Made by a program: the position numbers and the translations under genes. DNA of 64,000 nt from Heterotrichella gracilis. Lineage: Eukaryota > Sar > Xanthophyceae > Tribonematales > Xanthonemataceae. A model generated the notes under the pieces. That model saw nothing but the letters and a program-made list of their open reading frames with translations. It was not told the origin of the DNA and made no database searches. Below are positions 1-12,194 of this stretch, one piece after another. Each line of letters opens with the position of its first letter. Positions within the stretch are counted from its first letter, which is position 1. Where the stretch lies: the NCBI GenBank assembly GCA_032358255.1, contig JAULBX010012874.1, forward strand, positions 1 to 64,000, in the 5' to 3' direction.

Positions 1-2360
1 GAGGTTGACAACCGCACCAAGGCAGAGGTGTTGGTCACCCTGCTGCAGGCAGGGGTGGAGGTGTACGCCAGTCAGCTGAAGGAGCTTGGTTTTGATAAGC
101 CAGTGGCCCCTGAAAGGGCTGCCACCGTGCTGGCCAAGCTGAACCCTGCGGAAGTTACGCTACTGAAGGCGCACGGGTTCGTGGCAGAAGCCCGTGCGGA
201 GTGCCAAGCCGAGCCGCCATCCAACCGCCAGGCCCACAACGCTGCAGTGGTGGCGCCCGAGGCTGACCTGAAAAGGAAGCCTGGCAGAAACGTTTTCCCA
301 GGTGGCAATGGCAAGGGGGCCAGTGGGGGCAGAGTGAACCCCAACAAAGGCCACTTGTGCACAGGGTGTGACAGGAAAGGCCATCTTGAGGCTGACTGCT
401 GGACACTGCACCCTGACCAGCGACCAGATTGGATCATTGCGAAACAGGCCCGCAATGCGGTGGTGGCCAGGGTTGCTGAGCTGGAAACCCAGCTCCAGCA
501 GTCCTACGCTGACCGTGGGGCAAACATGCTGGCCAAAGGGAAGACCCGGGCCACAGCTCCGGCGGCAGACCGTGTGTACAGCCGCGCTCACAACAGGCAG
601 TCCATGCCAGTGAGTTTTGTGCAACTGACGGGCAGCGAGCCTGCGTTCAGCATGCCAGCTGAGAATCCCGCTGAACACACAGTGGAACAGGTGGCTGAGG
701 CTGCGCTGAGACAGCAGCTGCAGGAGCTGTTGGTCAAGCCGCACTTTGATGTAGCTGAGGTGCAGCAGTTGCTTGCAGCACTTGGGCATTCTGACGGGCC
801 CAAAGCACAGGCTGTTTCGGCTGCGCTTTCGCTTCCTCCCAATGCCTTTGACAAACCAGTTGAAGACAAAGTGGCATTTCCTGAGGTCAAGGCCTACCTG
901 GAGGATGAGGGCGCCATCCACATCTGGCAACGCACAGGCCCAGGTGACGGCACTTTCCTGATCCAGCTGGACCTACCAGGCAGCGGGTACACCGAGCTGG
1001 TGCCGCACGAGGTCATGCTTGACACAGGTGCCGATCTGAACGTGATGTCCGCCGAGTTTGCTGCCAAGAGCAAGGATATCACCATCAGGCCATCACATGT
1101 GCACGTCACCAGTGTGCATGGTGAGACCCGCAAGGACAATCAGGAGACTGGTTTCCTCAAGGTGGTGCTCAATCAAGGCACGCCTGATGAGTTTGCGGTG
1201 CACTCCAAGTTCATTGTGGCTGCCCCAGGTGCAGCCACCTGTGACCTACTGCTGGGTGCCAACTTTCTGCATCAGATCGCAGGCTACGTGGATCCCTATG
1301 GAGGGTGCCTGTTGTATCGAAGCAAGCTGCTGCATGGCAATGATAGGGATCTTGCCAGCATTCCGGTTAGGGTAACTAGGAGTGCCCGGCAGTATGGCTC
1401 AATGGGAGCCAGGCAGACTGATGGAAGAGCTGTACAGCACCGGCTGGCATGCATGGGTATCAGGACTCAGGTGCCTGAGCACCCCGATGCAGCAGCAAGC
1501 ACTCAGCTGCCTGAAGGCACTGAGGACTCTGATGAGAGGTACTACTGGTGCAAGGAGTACACCAGTGAGCACTTTGAGCAGGCTGAGGAGGAGTTTGTGA
1601 CCCCAAGCCAGTATTTTGGCACGCCAGATGAGTTCCTCTCAGGTTTTGTGGACTGCAACCTGGGGGTGGTATATGATTGGGGCAGCATCTGCTGGGCCAT
1701 GCACGTATCCGGAGGGAAGGACTTGGTGGAGGTGGCAGATGCGCTACGAGATTGGGCCGACAAGTATGGCTTCATGCTGGACACCCTTGACCCCGCATCA
1801 GTGTTGGCCTACATCCGGGCACACATGGCGCTCGCTGGCAACCTTGGCTATATGGTGAGGGGCGCGTCCCAGTCTGCGCTTGGGAGCATGCGCAGCAGCC
1901 CACCATCCGCGACAAGCTGTCTATAAGAAATAGCGAGACAGCTGAAGCTCACTGGCCAACAGCTGGCTCCAGATGGGGCAGCTGCCCACATAGCCCAGGA
2001 GGGGCTGGCCTACCGATGCGTTTTTGCAGCTCCAATGCGGCAGATGCTGAGCACACTGGCAGAGCCACTGGTCAAAGTCCAACAAGCAAGTGAGCTCAGG
2101 CCAAGCCCCAGAGGCCTCCAAAAGGCATCTTTTGCGGCACCAACAGAGCAGCACACAGCTATAAGAAGTGCTATGGTGGCGCTCCTAGCTGAGCAAGCAG
2201 AGTCTCCAACAGCCAGACCCAATGTCAAAGACAGGCTGTCAGACATAAGGGAGGATTCAGCAACCATGTCCTACTTGGAAACGGGGGCGCAAGCCCCAGA
2301 AGCCTCCAAAACAGAGCAGATGTACCAGCCTTCTGGGAGGGCTACATTCCAGTATACACT
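1..2360 (+). mobile_element. LTR-retrotransposon gag/protease region (fossil, partial)
   Basis: This is the remains of a retrovirus-like LTR element. A long reading frame from about 28 to 1926 carries a C-x2-C-x4-H-x4-C zinc knuckle (CTGCDRKGHLEADC, near residue 110), typical of gag nucleocapsid, a glutamine-rich and coiled-coil-prone stretch, and a retropepsin-like active site (VMLDTGADLNVMS, near residue 330). I do not see reverse transcriptase, RNase H or integrase in the window, nor can I define LTRs. The left end runs off the window. I cannot place it in Ty1/copia or Ty3/gypsy without the polymerase. It looks incomplete here and is treated as a fossil of unknown, probably not very old, age because a long open frame survives. 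Confidence 0.7.
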
Positions 2361-2416
2361 GTGAGATCACGACACCAGGATGGACGGTGGGAGGTACTGT
2401 GCCTTTTCTGTATGAC

Positions 2417-2596
2417 ATTGAAGCCTGGCCAGCTTGTACCGTGCCTATTGAAGCCTGGCCAGCTTGTACTGTGCCCATTGAAGCCTGGCCAGCTTGTATT
2501 GTGCCCATTGAAGCCTGGCCAGCTTGTACTGTGCCTATTGAAGCCTGGCCAGCTTGTACTGTGCCCATTGAAGCCTGGCCAGCTTGTACTGTGCCC
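2417..2596 (+). repeat. 30-bp tandem repeat, six units
   Basis: Six near-identical 30-bp units run head to tail, each ATTGAAGCCTGGCCAGCTTG followed by TACTGTGCCC or a close variant. The units differ from each other at only one or two positions, so the array is young or homogenised. In one frame it would read IEAWPACTVP six times, but no gene context supports translation. It directly follows the retroelement remains and may belong to its 3' part. Confidence 0.95.
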
Positions 2597-2599
2597 AGT

Positions 2600-3530
2600 C
2601 AGATGGACTGACTGCATCAAGGAAGGCGAGCAAGCTAGCTGCTGCTGTTGCCCATTGAACCGTACAACTTACAGGCGGTGCCTGGTATCCTACAACACCT
2701 TAGAAAGGTCAGAAAAACGACACACACCGGTTCACCAAGTCACGTATGACTCACGAAGAACAGCCACCAAGCTGTGCTTCGTGGTTTTAGTGCAACCAGC
2801 ACCACAATCCGCCTACCAGGCGCATCTTGCGCCAGGCAGATAATGCATATAATACAAGGAAAAGGAATAATCAATATCCAACCAGAACCCTAAAGTGTCT
2901 CACATAACCCTAGCCAGGGCAGGCGAAAGAAGAACGACGGCGAAAGATATATGGCACGACACAATGACAACGTTGGGTACCTGTCCGCTGTGGACCACCA
3001 GGTATTATCATGACATTGCATGCTCATCACTGTTGGTCGCCCATCATGACCAGTGATACACCATCCATTTGTCACACTACAAAAATGAATGCCCTCAATA
3101 TAGTATTACTTTATCATTTGCAGCTCTTTTGTCAGAATGAAATGTGTTGCAACTGGCAATATTCAACTGGCAATGGATCGAATAAGCTTTTATTCAGCAT
3201 TGCACGTGTGCGGCCAGTAAATTCATTACAATAAAGACAGTGCCCACTGCCTACCACGGTACACCCTGAGGCTCTCAGTCAGCTCTCGATGCATCCACCG
3301 AGCTTATCCCACCACGACCAGACTGTGTGAGTTAACAAATTTGCCGCCACAGAGTAGTTTGCCGCCACGGCATCGGCTGACTACACAGATTTCCAATTTG
3401 GAAATGGCTTCTCCAGCCATAACAAGCCTGATATACAGCTTAAAGGCTGTAGATGTACTATAAAAGATAACATATTAATGATTTTATTTCTTGTGAAAGG
3501 AAAAGACATGCATGCATGGTACCAACGTTG
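2600..3530. other. Gene-poor AT-richer stretch
   Basis: I see no coding exon here. It lies downstream of the CRTISO stop codon on the minus strand and beyond the retroelement repeat. A minus-strand TGTAA (3226-3230) could serve as a distant poly(A) signal for CRTISO, but this is only a guess. Confidence 0.4.
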
Positions 3531-3532
3531 CA

Positions 3533-3662
3533 GCGCTCGTCCCTACACCCCCAGCTCCCCCAACATCTGCCAGTGCTCGCCCACCACCACCAGCTACTAG
3601 TATTAGAGCTGTGCCGCTAGCCGCCACCGCCGGTAGCCCAATCCCCAGGAAGATGGTGTCCC
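3533..3662 (-). repeat. Echo of CRTISO terminal exon
   Basis: This stretch is a decayed direct copy of the last CRTISO exon (compare 3745-3865). It retains the coding for GIGLPAVAASG and the alanine/glycine-rich end but differs by substitutions and length changes. It lies past the real stop codon, so it would sit in the 3' UTR or beyond. Confidence 0.85.
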
Positions 3663-3743
3663 TGCAGAAAATTGCATTGAACCATCATTGCAGAGGCAAA
3701 AAAAATTCCTCCTTTTCAAACGAAAAGACCGCGCCCGCTCCCA

Positions 3744-6700
3744 TTACACCCCCAGCTCCCCAAGCATCTGCCAGTGCTTGCCCACCCCCACTAGCGAGTT
3801 TGCCGCAACTGTGCCGCTGGCCGCCACCGCTGGTAGCCCAATCCCCGGGAAGGTGGTGTCCCCACATAGGAGGAGGCCTGGGAGGGGGGAGGGGGGACCG
3901 GGGAGGGTGCCCTCGCCTGCAAAAGGGGTGCGTGTGAGAGAGGTGAAGGGGGTTAACAACGGGGAGGGCGCCTTTCCTGGCACAGGGTTGCAAATGCAAT
4001 GAATGTTCCAGGCTGAGGGGTACCTGTGACTTCCCTAGATACTGTGCAGGGTAATATATAAGGGGCCCCAGGGCTTGCAATGCGGGGGAGGAGGGCAGTA
4101 TGTATCTCTGTGGTCCGATGGATGGCGGGTGGGTGTCAGGTGGTTGATCAAGGGTACCGGATCATACACATGCACAGGACATTTCCGCTCTCCATCACAC
4201 AGCCGCATCTACCCGCCACATATCGGCCGCCAAACCAACACAGCCCAGCCCCTGTTACACAAATGCCCCTGTCCATGCCCCTGTTGATTTGTCAATACAT
4301 TAGCATCCCATGTCCACACCACCACCGCCCCACCTGCCCGCACAGCTGGTCCATAGCTCCCCAGGTGGCGCCTGAAGGAGCACCGGTGGGTGAGCGGGCT
4401 ACCCACCACCCACACACGCACACGCCACCATCACCCCCACCTCCACCACTGCTACCATCCTAATCAAATGACCCAATACTACACCCTGCTCCCTTCCTCT
4501 CCCCTCCCAGTCCCACACACCTGCCCGCACAGCCGGTCCGTAGCTTCCCCGGTGGCGCCTGAGGAAGCGCCTGTGGGTGAGGGGGCTACCCACCATTTGG
4601 ATGTGCACCCGCTGCCTGATGTCTGGGACGATCCTCTCCACAGCCCGCCACAGTGCAGCGGAGCGGACCTCCTGCAGGGGTGAGATGGTGGGTGGGGGTA
4701 GGTTGGGCAATACTGATCTAATTTACCAGAGTTAATAACCCATATTTAGGGTTTAGGGTTTAGGGTTTTAGTGTGCAAGCGGGCTGCTTACCATCTGGAA
4801 GGGATTGGGGTGCACTTGCAAGTTTGTGGGATGATGCGCCACAGTTCCATTACTTTCCTTTCCTTGTTCTAGTTACCAACTTCAGGATCAGAATTTCCCT
4901 CTACCGCCATATGGCCATGCGCAACCGTGATGAAATCTCATTCCCAAAAACGAAAATCCAGTTCCCTCCTATTCACCTTGAGCTCCTTGTACTCCTCCGA
5001 CCCCTCATCCAGACCCTCCCAGGGTTCGAAGGGCTCTGTGGCTGGGAAGTAAGCATGCAGGGTGTGCTTGCCAGGGGGGGCGAGGGAGGGGTCGATGACA
5101 GAGGGGATGGAAATGAGCACTACGTTTTGCTCGGTGTCCACGCCCCCCTCCCAGGAATTCACCACAATGGTGTGCATTTCAAGGTCCTCAAGCCCTGGGG
5201 GCACAAAAGTATGGGGCGAGGATGTCATTGGCATGGGTGATGAGCAAGTTTTTGCATGCAATGGAATCAAGGTGCATCGGCTCAGTACCCTAGCCATAGC
5301 TAAAAAAACATAAGGTGTGCGTTACTAAGAGGGCATGAGAGGGCACCTAGGACTCTTGCAGGTGAGCAGCACTACACCGTGATGTACCAACCTCCTCTTC
5401 TGGATTTTGCACCATGCACATGTCATTGACTTCTAATCCATTGTTTCAAGCCCTAGGGTTTCCTTACCTGTCGCATCAAACCCCAAATGGAGGTGCATGA
5501 AGGATCTGCAGGCGGGGATGTCATCCGTCCCCTGCACATAACTGTCTGGTACCGCCCCTGGGGGCAGCAACCCTAGGGTATCCCACCCAGTGGCGTTGGA
5601 GACCACCGCCTTGGATGCACGGATGATGCTCCCATCCCGTAATTTCACCCCCTGCGCCCGTCCCCCCTCCACAAGGATTTGGTCCACATGCGCGCTCAAC
5701 ACCACCCTCCCTCCAAACTTCTTCACCCCCCTGCAGCCACAACCAACGGGGTGATGTCAGTGAGAGGCTTGATGCACTCAGCGTAACAGAAAAACAACAA
5801 CAATGTAGCTACATAATATCTGCATGTCTCATTGAACATGAGGCATGTTGCACAACACACCATTTGCACTACGTAAACGTTGAGGGTTTTTACATTCAGA
5901 CCCTTCCACCCCACACCCCCACACCCCACCTGATCAGCGCCGCCACCATCGCCTGGCTCCCCCCCTTGGGGTACTCCAGCGCACACCCTGGTCGGTACCA
6001 CTCATTGAACATGAACGCCACCTCAGCAGCCAGGGTGGCATCCGCTGGCATGCCCGACAGCAGGAAGCACAGCAGGTCCAGCCAGTTGAGGATGAAGGGG
6101 TCGCTGACTACACCCTCCAAAACCTGCAGGGGTGTTGGTGATGGGTATGCATGTGGGCAAGGATGTGAACTACTCAGGGTGTGGAAAATTCAACCTTGAT
6201 GGCACTTGAATCATTCCGGGAACCTGAATGGTGGGGTGGGTGGAAGGGCCCCGTTAGTTTCACATCCCATGCCGGTGGTGACCCTAAACCCTCACCAAGC
6301 CCAAAACCTAACTTTAGGGTACCCTGCCATTGAAAAGGGGCCCCATCATCTTGACCCCGTCCTGCCCCTAGGCTTACATTTCAGAGTTTAGAGTTTATGT
6401 TCACCTACCTTCGAAAATGGCCCAGTTAGCTTGAGCGCCCCTGGACCTGCTGTGACCAGGGATGGCAGGTACCGCAGCAACACGGTGAGGGCAGCGCCTG
6501 CGTCAAATCGAATGGCTGCTGGGGGCAACATGGTGGCTGCGGCTGCCAGGGGGCGCATCACCTCCTGTGATGGGGAGGGAACGGCAGTGGTAAATGATTG
6601 TAGTATCCCTGGTGGGAGGGTGGGATCCATGTGATGGGTGTGATCACATGGATCATGTTGGGTGTCTATGCATCTTGTCATAAACTCCTGTGCATCCACT

Positions 6701-8368
6701 ATGTTTGCGTGCATGCTCCAGATTCAGGCATACCCTCCACACACTCACACCCTGCTCCAGCCCCTTCCCACTTGTGACGCAACTTGCCTACCACCGCCCC
6801 CACCCCCTCACCCCATTCCACCCCCCCACCTGTAATTGCATCCATTCCTTCACCGCTCCTGGCCCACTGATGCGTTCCAACACCTCACAGAACTGGGTGG
6901 CGCCAACCTAGGGGCAAAAGAGGGGAATCGTAGGATGCAAATATTTCTGGGTTGTACCAACCTGGGGGCAGCAATCAGGGAAATCATGGGATGCATATAT
7001 TCCTGGGTGGCGTCAACCAGGCGACAGCACAAGAAATTGAAGAGAGGTACAGGACCTGCCCCTTTGTAACAACACTCTGAAACCCATATTACAAACCCTA
7101 AACCCTAAACCCTAAACCCTACAAAGAATGCACCTGTTACAATTTCGCCGCTGTATTGAACCTGCTCTTTCTGTGCGCCATGCCTCAGTCATGAACTTGC
7201 CCCGCCGGCACAATACCCTGAACCTCCAACCCTAAAACCCTAAATCCTAAATCCCTACATCAGGTCACGATTCTCATGCACTGTACCTCGGTCAGGAACT
7301 GCCCCTCTGGCACGATCACATTCCAGTTTTTGTAGTACAGCAGCGCCAGGGGCTCGTCTATGGCTTGGAACACGTGCGCAAGCGGGTTGGCGGCCTTGCC
7401 AGTGCCTGCCATGCCTGCACACAGGGGGGTAGCGTGAGCAAATAAGTCATTGTAGACATCAACATGATGTACAGTTGTTTGAAACGCTTGCGCTGGGGGG
7501 GCTTGCCGGTGCCTGCCATGCCTGGAATATAAGGGGCAGGAACATAGTTTTGGCAACCTTGAAAAGATTCTCTGAACATGAAGGGAGAACGTGGTTTCAT
7601 ACAGAGTGCGCCACAAAGTTTTAAACGTGGCAATCGCCTTGAAATTGATATGTATGTATTTTTTGGCCTTGCCTGAATATAGGCTGGGGCCTGACTCAAA
7701 GTGGTAGCCATCCCTCACCCATGCGTGGGCAGCACCCCCCGGGATGCTGTGGCTCTCAACAACGGTCACCTGCACGGCGGGGACAAAAAACATCGGGAAA
7801 GGGTAAAAAAAATTCAAAATCTTGCAGACAGGCGTACTTGGCGTGTGCCCACTCTTGGTGAATGCATCCCACCCGGGGCATGCAGACAACATTTGATTTG
7901 AGAGGCGTAGGGATGCACATAAGTGGGGCACACATTTTTGTATAAGTTGCGACAGCTAATTGATAATTGGTTCCCTACCTTGACCCCGTATTTGCCCAGC
8001 ATGGCCGCGCAGCACAGCCCGCCAATCCCCGACCCAATGACCACCACCTCCGTCTCGTGGGATCGGGAACCGGCCCCTGGGGGCTTTGTCACCGGTTCAG
8101 AAGTTGCAATTGCACGAATGCTGGTGTTGATACTGGGCTGGTGCCGGTGTGCTCCTGACTTCCTTTGCGAGCCTACCCATGCCTGCTTGGGGGGTTTCTG
8201 AAATGACTTTTGGGGCACGATTGGTAACTTCCTGACCATCCTTGTTGCTGCCCAATTCAATGGCGCACAGTGCACTGGTGCTGCGCATCCCTGCGTTTGT
8301 GGCTGGCGCGCAGGGGAGCTGAAGGAGGCCTTGGCGTGTGGCAGACCATGAGACAGGTGCAGCGCCAT
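3744..8368 (-). CDS. CRTISO: Carotenoid isomerase (prolycopene isomerase), 10 exons, 615 aa
   Basis: The enzyme isomerises poly-cis-lycopene to all-trans-lycopene in the plastid, using FAD. Exons (minus): 8368-7979, 7769-7673, 7414-7287, 6907-6830, 6564-6409, 6123-5930, 5730-5468, 5194-4977, 4671-4521, 3916-3744. All phases agree and give 615 residues, the usual family length. Residues 1 to about 95 are Ser/Arg-rich and fit a transit peptide. Then comes the Rossmann FAD motif VVVIGSGIGGLCCAAMLGKY, followed by PGGAAHAW, FESGPSLYSG, NWLDLLCFLLSG, YRPGCALEYP, SNATGWDTL, FMHLHLGFDA, PLTHRRFLRRHRGSYGP and the terminal CGDTTFPGIGLPAVAASG, all hallmarks of plant CRTISO. Intron 2 uses a GC donor (TATTCAG|GCAAGG). 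Three partial exon copies lie in its introns and 3' flank. Phytoene desaturases of the CrtI type are related, but these motifs favour CRTISO. Confidence 0.93.
4336..4410 (-). repeat. Echo of CRTISO exon 9 end
   Basis: This is a partial copy of the 3' end of exon 9 (4521-4596), including its donor site. It still reads GSPLTHRCSFRRHLGSYGP in one frame. It sits in intron 9, downstream of the real exon. Confidence 0.9.
4744..4770. repeat. Interstitial telomere-like repeat
   Basis: Three perfect TTTAGGG units and a fourth near-unit lie in a CRTISO intron. Similar tracts occur at 7090-7120, 26966-26990, 40268-40295, 54320-54338 and elsewhere, most inside introns. Confidence 0.9.
7090..7122. repeat. 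Interstitial telomere-like repeat
   Basis: About four CCCTAAA units run in tandem in CRTISO intron 3, in the orientation opposite to the 4744 tract. More single or imperfect units follow to about 7255. Confidence 0.9.
7490..7524 (-). repeat. Echo of CRTISO exon 3 start
   Basis: This copies the 5' edge of exon 3 (7387-7420), with its own AG acceptor (TTCCAG) followed by coding for GMAGTGK. It lies in intron 2, upstream of the real exon. Use of this acceptor would soon leave the conserved reading. Confidence 0.8.
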
Positions 8369-10103
8369 TGCTGCAGCTGAAGCACTTGACAGCTGAGGTT
8401 ACAAGCTAGATATCGATGTGCATCGAGATGAATAGCAGCCTATAGGTCTAGGCAGGCCCCAAGGGTAGGTAAGGAGAGTGGGAGGTGTGTGTACACAAAC
8501 CAAGTGCGCTGCTGGCCACACAAACAACCTCCTTGGCTTGCCAACCCCAAGATGGCAAGGCTACTCGAAATAAGGGACGGAATTTAAAGGGTTTGCTAGG
8601 CTGAAAACCTGAGCTTTCCAATTAAAAGGGAACCCAGCGCAGGTCTTCTCAAACTGCGGGACTCAGGCTAGTGACATGTGTGGCATGCATGCATCCCTTG
8701 CTTGCCCACCCAGCGCGATCTCGACATGCGACGGTGTATATTTGTGGATAAATAGCACTCGCTGAGCGTACAGACAGCACCCGTCAACCCTGCTAAGACG
8801 TTTGCAAAAGCCTTGTGGCAATTGCATGCATTTCTCACCTGCAAGGTCAAGACTGTGGAAAAACCAAAACGGGAGGACGAAACTCTGACCAATCAAGTGC
8901 ATGCAAGTTTTGAGCCTGGATAACGCGTTATAACGTGCAGAGTGGCTTCAGAGGGCAGTGCAGAGACCGTTCCAAGCCTCCTATCTGCCTAGAGTTGAGG
9001 CCAATCGATACCTTCACCTCTTCTGCGGGTTGCATCCTTGTGGCTGCTGATGCATGCGGGTGCTGTCGCAGTAACACCTCAATATATCACACATACGTAC
9101 CCTAAAAATTATTTCTAGCCAGCGCCAGACCACTAATCAAGCCCAGGGACCGGGCGGGCTGGGTTGCAAAGCGATACAACCACATGCTGCACCGGTGGGC
9201 CCCAGCCGACCCAATGCTCTAGATAGACGATTGCCAACTGTACAAGGCCTGCAGTAGGAGGAGGCGATGCTTCCTGTTCGGAGCGTACGAGGGCTCCACC
9301 AATTAGCCGCGGTGCTGAGGGGCGGCGTGCGGCAACTATCGGTGGTGGGTGGTGGTGGGCAGTGGGTGGCAATTGCATATGCATGCATATTGGGCAAGGC
9401 ACATAGTTGCAGCTCGCTCATCGCCAGCTGCTATGCCTGCTAGTGGCAGGGTTGGGTGACGGGCGATTGGTGACAATGGGAGGTCATATGCACACACTAG
9501 ATGTGCACACGCTACACCAGCATACACTACACTGGCACACAGAGTTGCTAGGCGCACAGTACAGGGTGCGGGTGGTGGCAATGGCGGTGGTGGCTGTGCG
9601 TGTCAATATTCACACTGGCTATTCGCGCAGAAGTACAGGTGGCTCCTTTCCACCTGCATTGCCAGGTGGTGGTGGCGGAGGGTGGTGGGCCGTGGGGTGG
9701 GTGGGTGGTGTTTGGTGAACCGGCAACGCTTGCGTACTGACCAGGCACACACACGGGTTGACCAGGCTATTAGTGCCTGAGTGGCTGCGCTGCCACCATA
9801 TCCCAGCCCTGATTGTCAGCATGGCATGGCATGGCACGATGGTATCATTGTGGGTGGGTGGCATGGCGTTGTGGTGCCGTCACGTGTCACTACTGGTGGG
9901 CAGTAACGGCAACAACACTCCACAGCCTGGAGCACCAGCGCCTTGTAAATTTTCCATATTAATCCCTGCCGCAGCAGCCCACATCCTATTGAAATGCAAG
10001 CTGCCATACCCAAACCAAACCACCGCAGGTGCAACCCCCCCCGCACCCGCATACCAACCCCATTCCTTGCCCAAGCAAACCCTCCTCCCCGTCCCATCCA
10101 CAG
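8369..10103. other. Intergenic region between CRTISO and uL1
   Basis: No recognisable exon was found. The right part must hold the promoter and probably the first exon of the uL1 gene, whose start I could not identify. The left part is upstream of CRTISO. CA- and TG-rich tracts occur near 9480-9560 and 9660-9715. Confidence 0.4.
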
Positions 10104-12173
10104 GAGACCACCACCCCCCTTGCGCAAACCCTCCCACGCTCCCTCAACCCCGGCTTGGAAGCCATCGCAGCCGCCGAGGAAATTGCAAAGGCGGGAATAG
10201 CGGCTCCCAAGCCAGAAGCACCTGCCCCTCCACCCCCAAAGCCCAAGGAGCGGTCCCTGGCGGGGTATCGCACACTCGATGGCCTGCCCTTCCCTGCCTA
10301 CTTTGTTGGCGTGGCCAAGTTCAAGCGGGAACCTGTGAGCCTCAGCCAAGCGCTGCAAGAATGCAAGGTGTGTGGGGGATGACAGGGGTGCTTTACCGAG
10401 GAGAGGTTTTGCGGGTTGGAAATTGTGTTTATTCAAAAGTTCATTTCATGTGAACTTTCATAAAAAAAAAAGTTCAGTCCCTGGCGAGGTAGGGAAGCAT
10501 GTGAATAAGTGTGCAATTGTGGAGGGAGAGCTCTTGCTTGTGGCAGTCATTTCACCTAAGAAAACACATGGCGGGCATGTTCAATAAACTCTGGTGATGC
10601 TCAAAACCCTGCATTGTGGTTCAGGCCGGCGCACGCGCCAAGTTTGATGAAACCGTGGAGCTTGCCCTCAACCTGGGCACAGACCCTAAGCGGGGCGACC
10701 ACATGGTGCGCAGCGCTGTGAGCCTGCCACATGGCACCGGCAAGCGCTCCGTCATCGCGGTGTTTGCAAGGGACGACGCGGCAGAGGCGGCGCGCGCGGC
10801 AGGTGGGTGTGGGGGGTTAGGGGTCGGGGTGGGGGGCAGGGTGCTGTTCAGCATGTGGAGGGTGGGGGTGTGAAGGGCGGGGGGTTGTCTTGTTTATGAC
10901 GGGTGGATTTTAGAATCCATCCGGGCCCTTCCTGGCCTGCTCGATAGTGCAATATTATGGCCTTGGTTGGTGTTCAAGTAAACCTTGATTGGTGTCTCGA
11001 TGCTGATGTGGTTGGCGCCAATGATCCATTGAAAGGATCCAACAGGGCGGCAGTGCTGCAATCACCTAATGATGGCAACCATCCAGCACTGAAACGTAAT
11101 GGTTATATGGTTTCCAGGCGCTGATGTGGTTGGCTCCGATGACCTCATCGAACGGATGCAATCCGGCGGCAGCTGTGCTACCACCCAACAATGGCACTCA
11201 TCAGCGCTGACTATTTCAATTACCTGGTGCTATTATTGAATTTAATTGGTCTCCAGGTGCTGACGTGGTTGGCTCCGATGACCTCATCGAGCGGATCCAA
11301 TCGGGCGGCAGCGGTGCCATCACCTTTGACAAGTGCCTGGCCACGCCCGACATGATGCCCAAGATGGGCAAAATCGCGCGCATCTTGGGACCCCGGGGGC
11401 TGATGCCAAACCCTAAGCTAGGGACCATCACCACCAACGTGGCCGAGACGGTGCGCACGCTGCGCAAGGGGCGGGCGCAGTTCAGGTGGGGAGGCGAGAT
11501 GGAAGCGCAAGGGGGGAGGGGAGGGGGGCGAATCAGGCTTATCATCCATGATACTGTAGTTATGTTCCATGCCCTCACACAGTGAGCACAGTATTGGCAA
11601 TGAGTCTCAACATGGTGGCTGAAATGCATGAAATCTGAATAATCACATTGTGTGGTAAAGCCTTGCAATTTCATATTGAAACCAAACACACAAAACTCGC
11701 ACCAAACCCTCCACTCGGGTTTCACACTCGCCCCCCATCCCTCACAGGGCCGACAAGGCCGCCATCATCCATGTGGGCGTGGGCAAGGCCAGCTTCCCCT
11801 CAACGCGCAAACCCTGCCCTAGGGTTTTACCCACCATAGGCAACACTCCTACCATCAACCCCAAGGTTCCAGCTGTATTGCTGGACTGCGTGTGCCTAAA
11901 ACACCACATGTGCCGCTCTCTCGCAGGGCCGACAAGGCTGCCATCATCCACGTGGGCGTGGGCAAGGTCAGCTTCCCCACCGAGCATCTGATGATCAACA
12001 TTGGGACGGTGATCAACGCAGTGCTGGGCGCGCGCCCCAAGGGTCTCAAAGGGAGCAGTGCGCAGGGGTACATCCTCAAGGCCTCGCTGAGTACCACCAT
12101 GGGGAAGGGGATACCGGTGGTGGTACCCACGCTACTGGTGGCGGGGCAGGCGGCCAGGAAGGCGGCGGATTGA
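10104..12173 (+). CDS. Organellar ribosomal protein uL1 (5' end unresolved)
   Basis: This is an L1-family protein of an organellar large ribosomal subunit, forming the L1 stalk. Exons: about 10104-10367, 10625-10802, 11257-11485, 11927-12173. The phases agree and give 305 residues without the unplaced start. The first exon has an Ala/Pro-rich leader ending in [17 protein letters not shown]. It is followed by [20 protein letters not shown] and VSLPHGTGK, then [14 protein letters not shown], then the family signature [17 protein letters not shown], then [10 protein letters not shown] and LSTTMGKG. 10104 follows a strong acceptor (tract ending CCATCCACAG), so an upstream exon with the ATG is expected. 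The sequence seems closer to the mitochondrial than the plastid L1 I remember, but the compartment is an inference. Extra exon copies lie before exons 3 and 4 and after the stop. Confidence 0.85.
10994..11190 (+). repeat. Two echoes of uL1 exon 3 start
   Basis: Two decaying direct copies of the start of exon 3 lie in intron 2, at about 10994-11070 and 11114-11190. Both begin with GCTGATGTGGTTGGC, like the real exon at 11257. The nearer copy is better preserved, including an AG acceptor, than the farther one, which suggests stepwise duplication. Confidence 0.9.
11748..11800 (+). repeat. Echo of uL1 exon 4 start
   Basis: This is a near-perfect copy of the 5' edge of exon 4, with its CAG acceptor and coding for [17 protein letters not shown]. 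It then diverges into intron sequence. It lies upstream of the real exon at 11927 and could be a competing acceptor. Confidence 0.92.
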
Positions 12174-12194
12174 GGGGCGAGGCTGGTTAGGGTA

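Noticed and set aside
9758-10453. 231-codon plus frame overlapping uL1 exon 1
   Set aside because: The conserved uL1 reading lies in another frame. This one shows no family resemblance.
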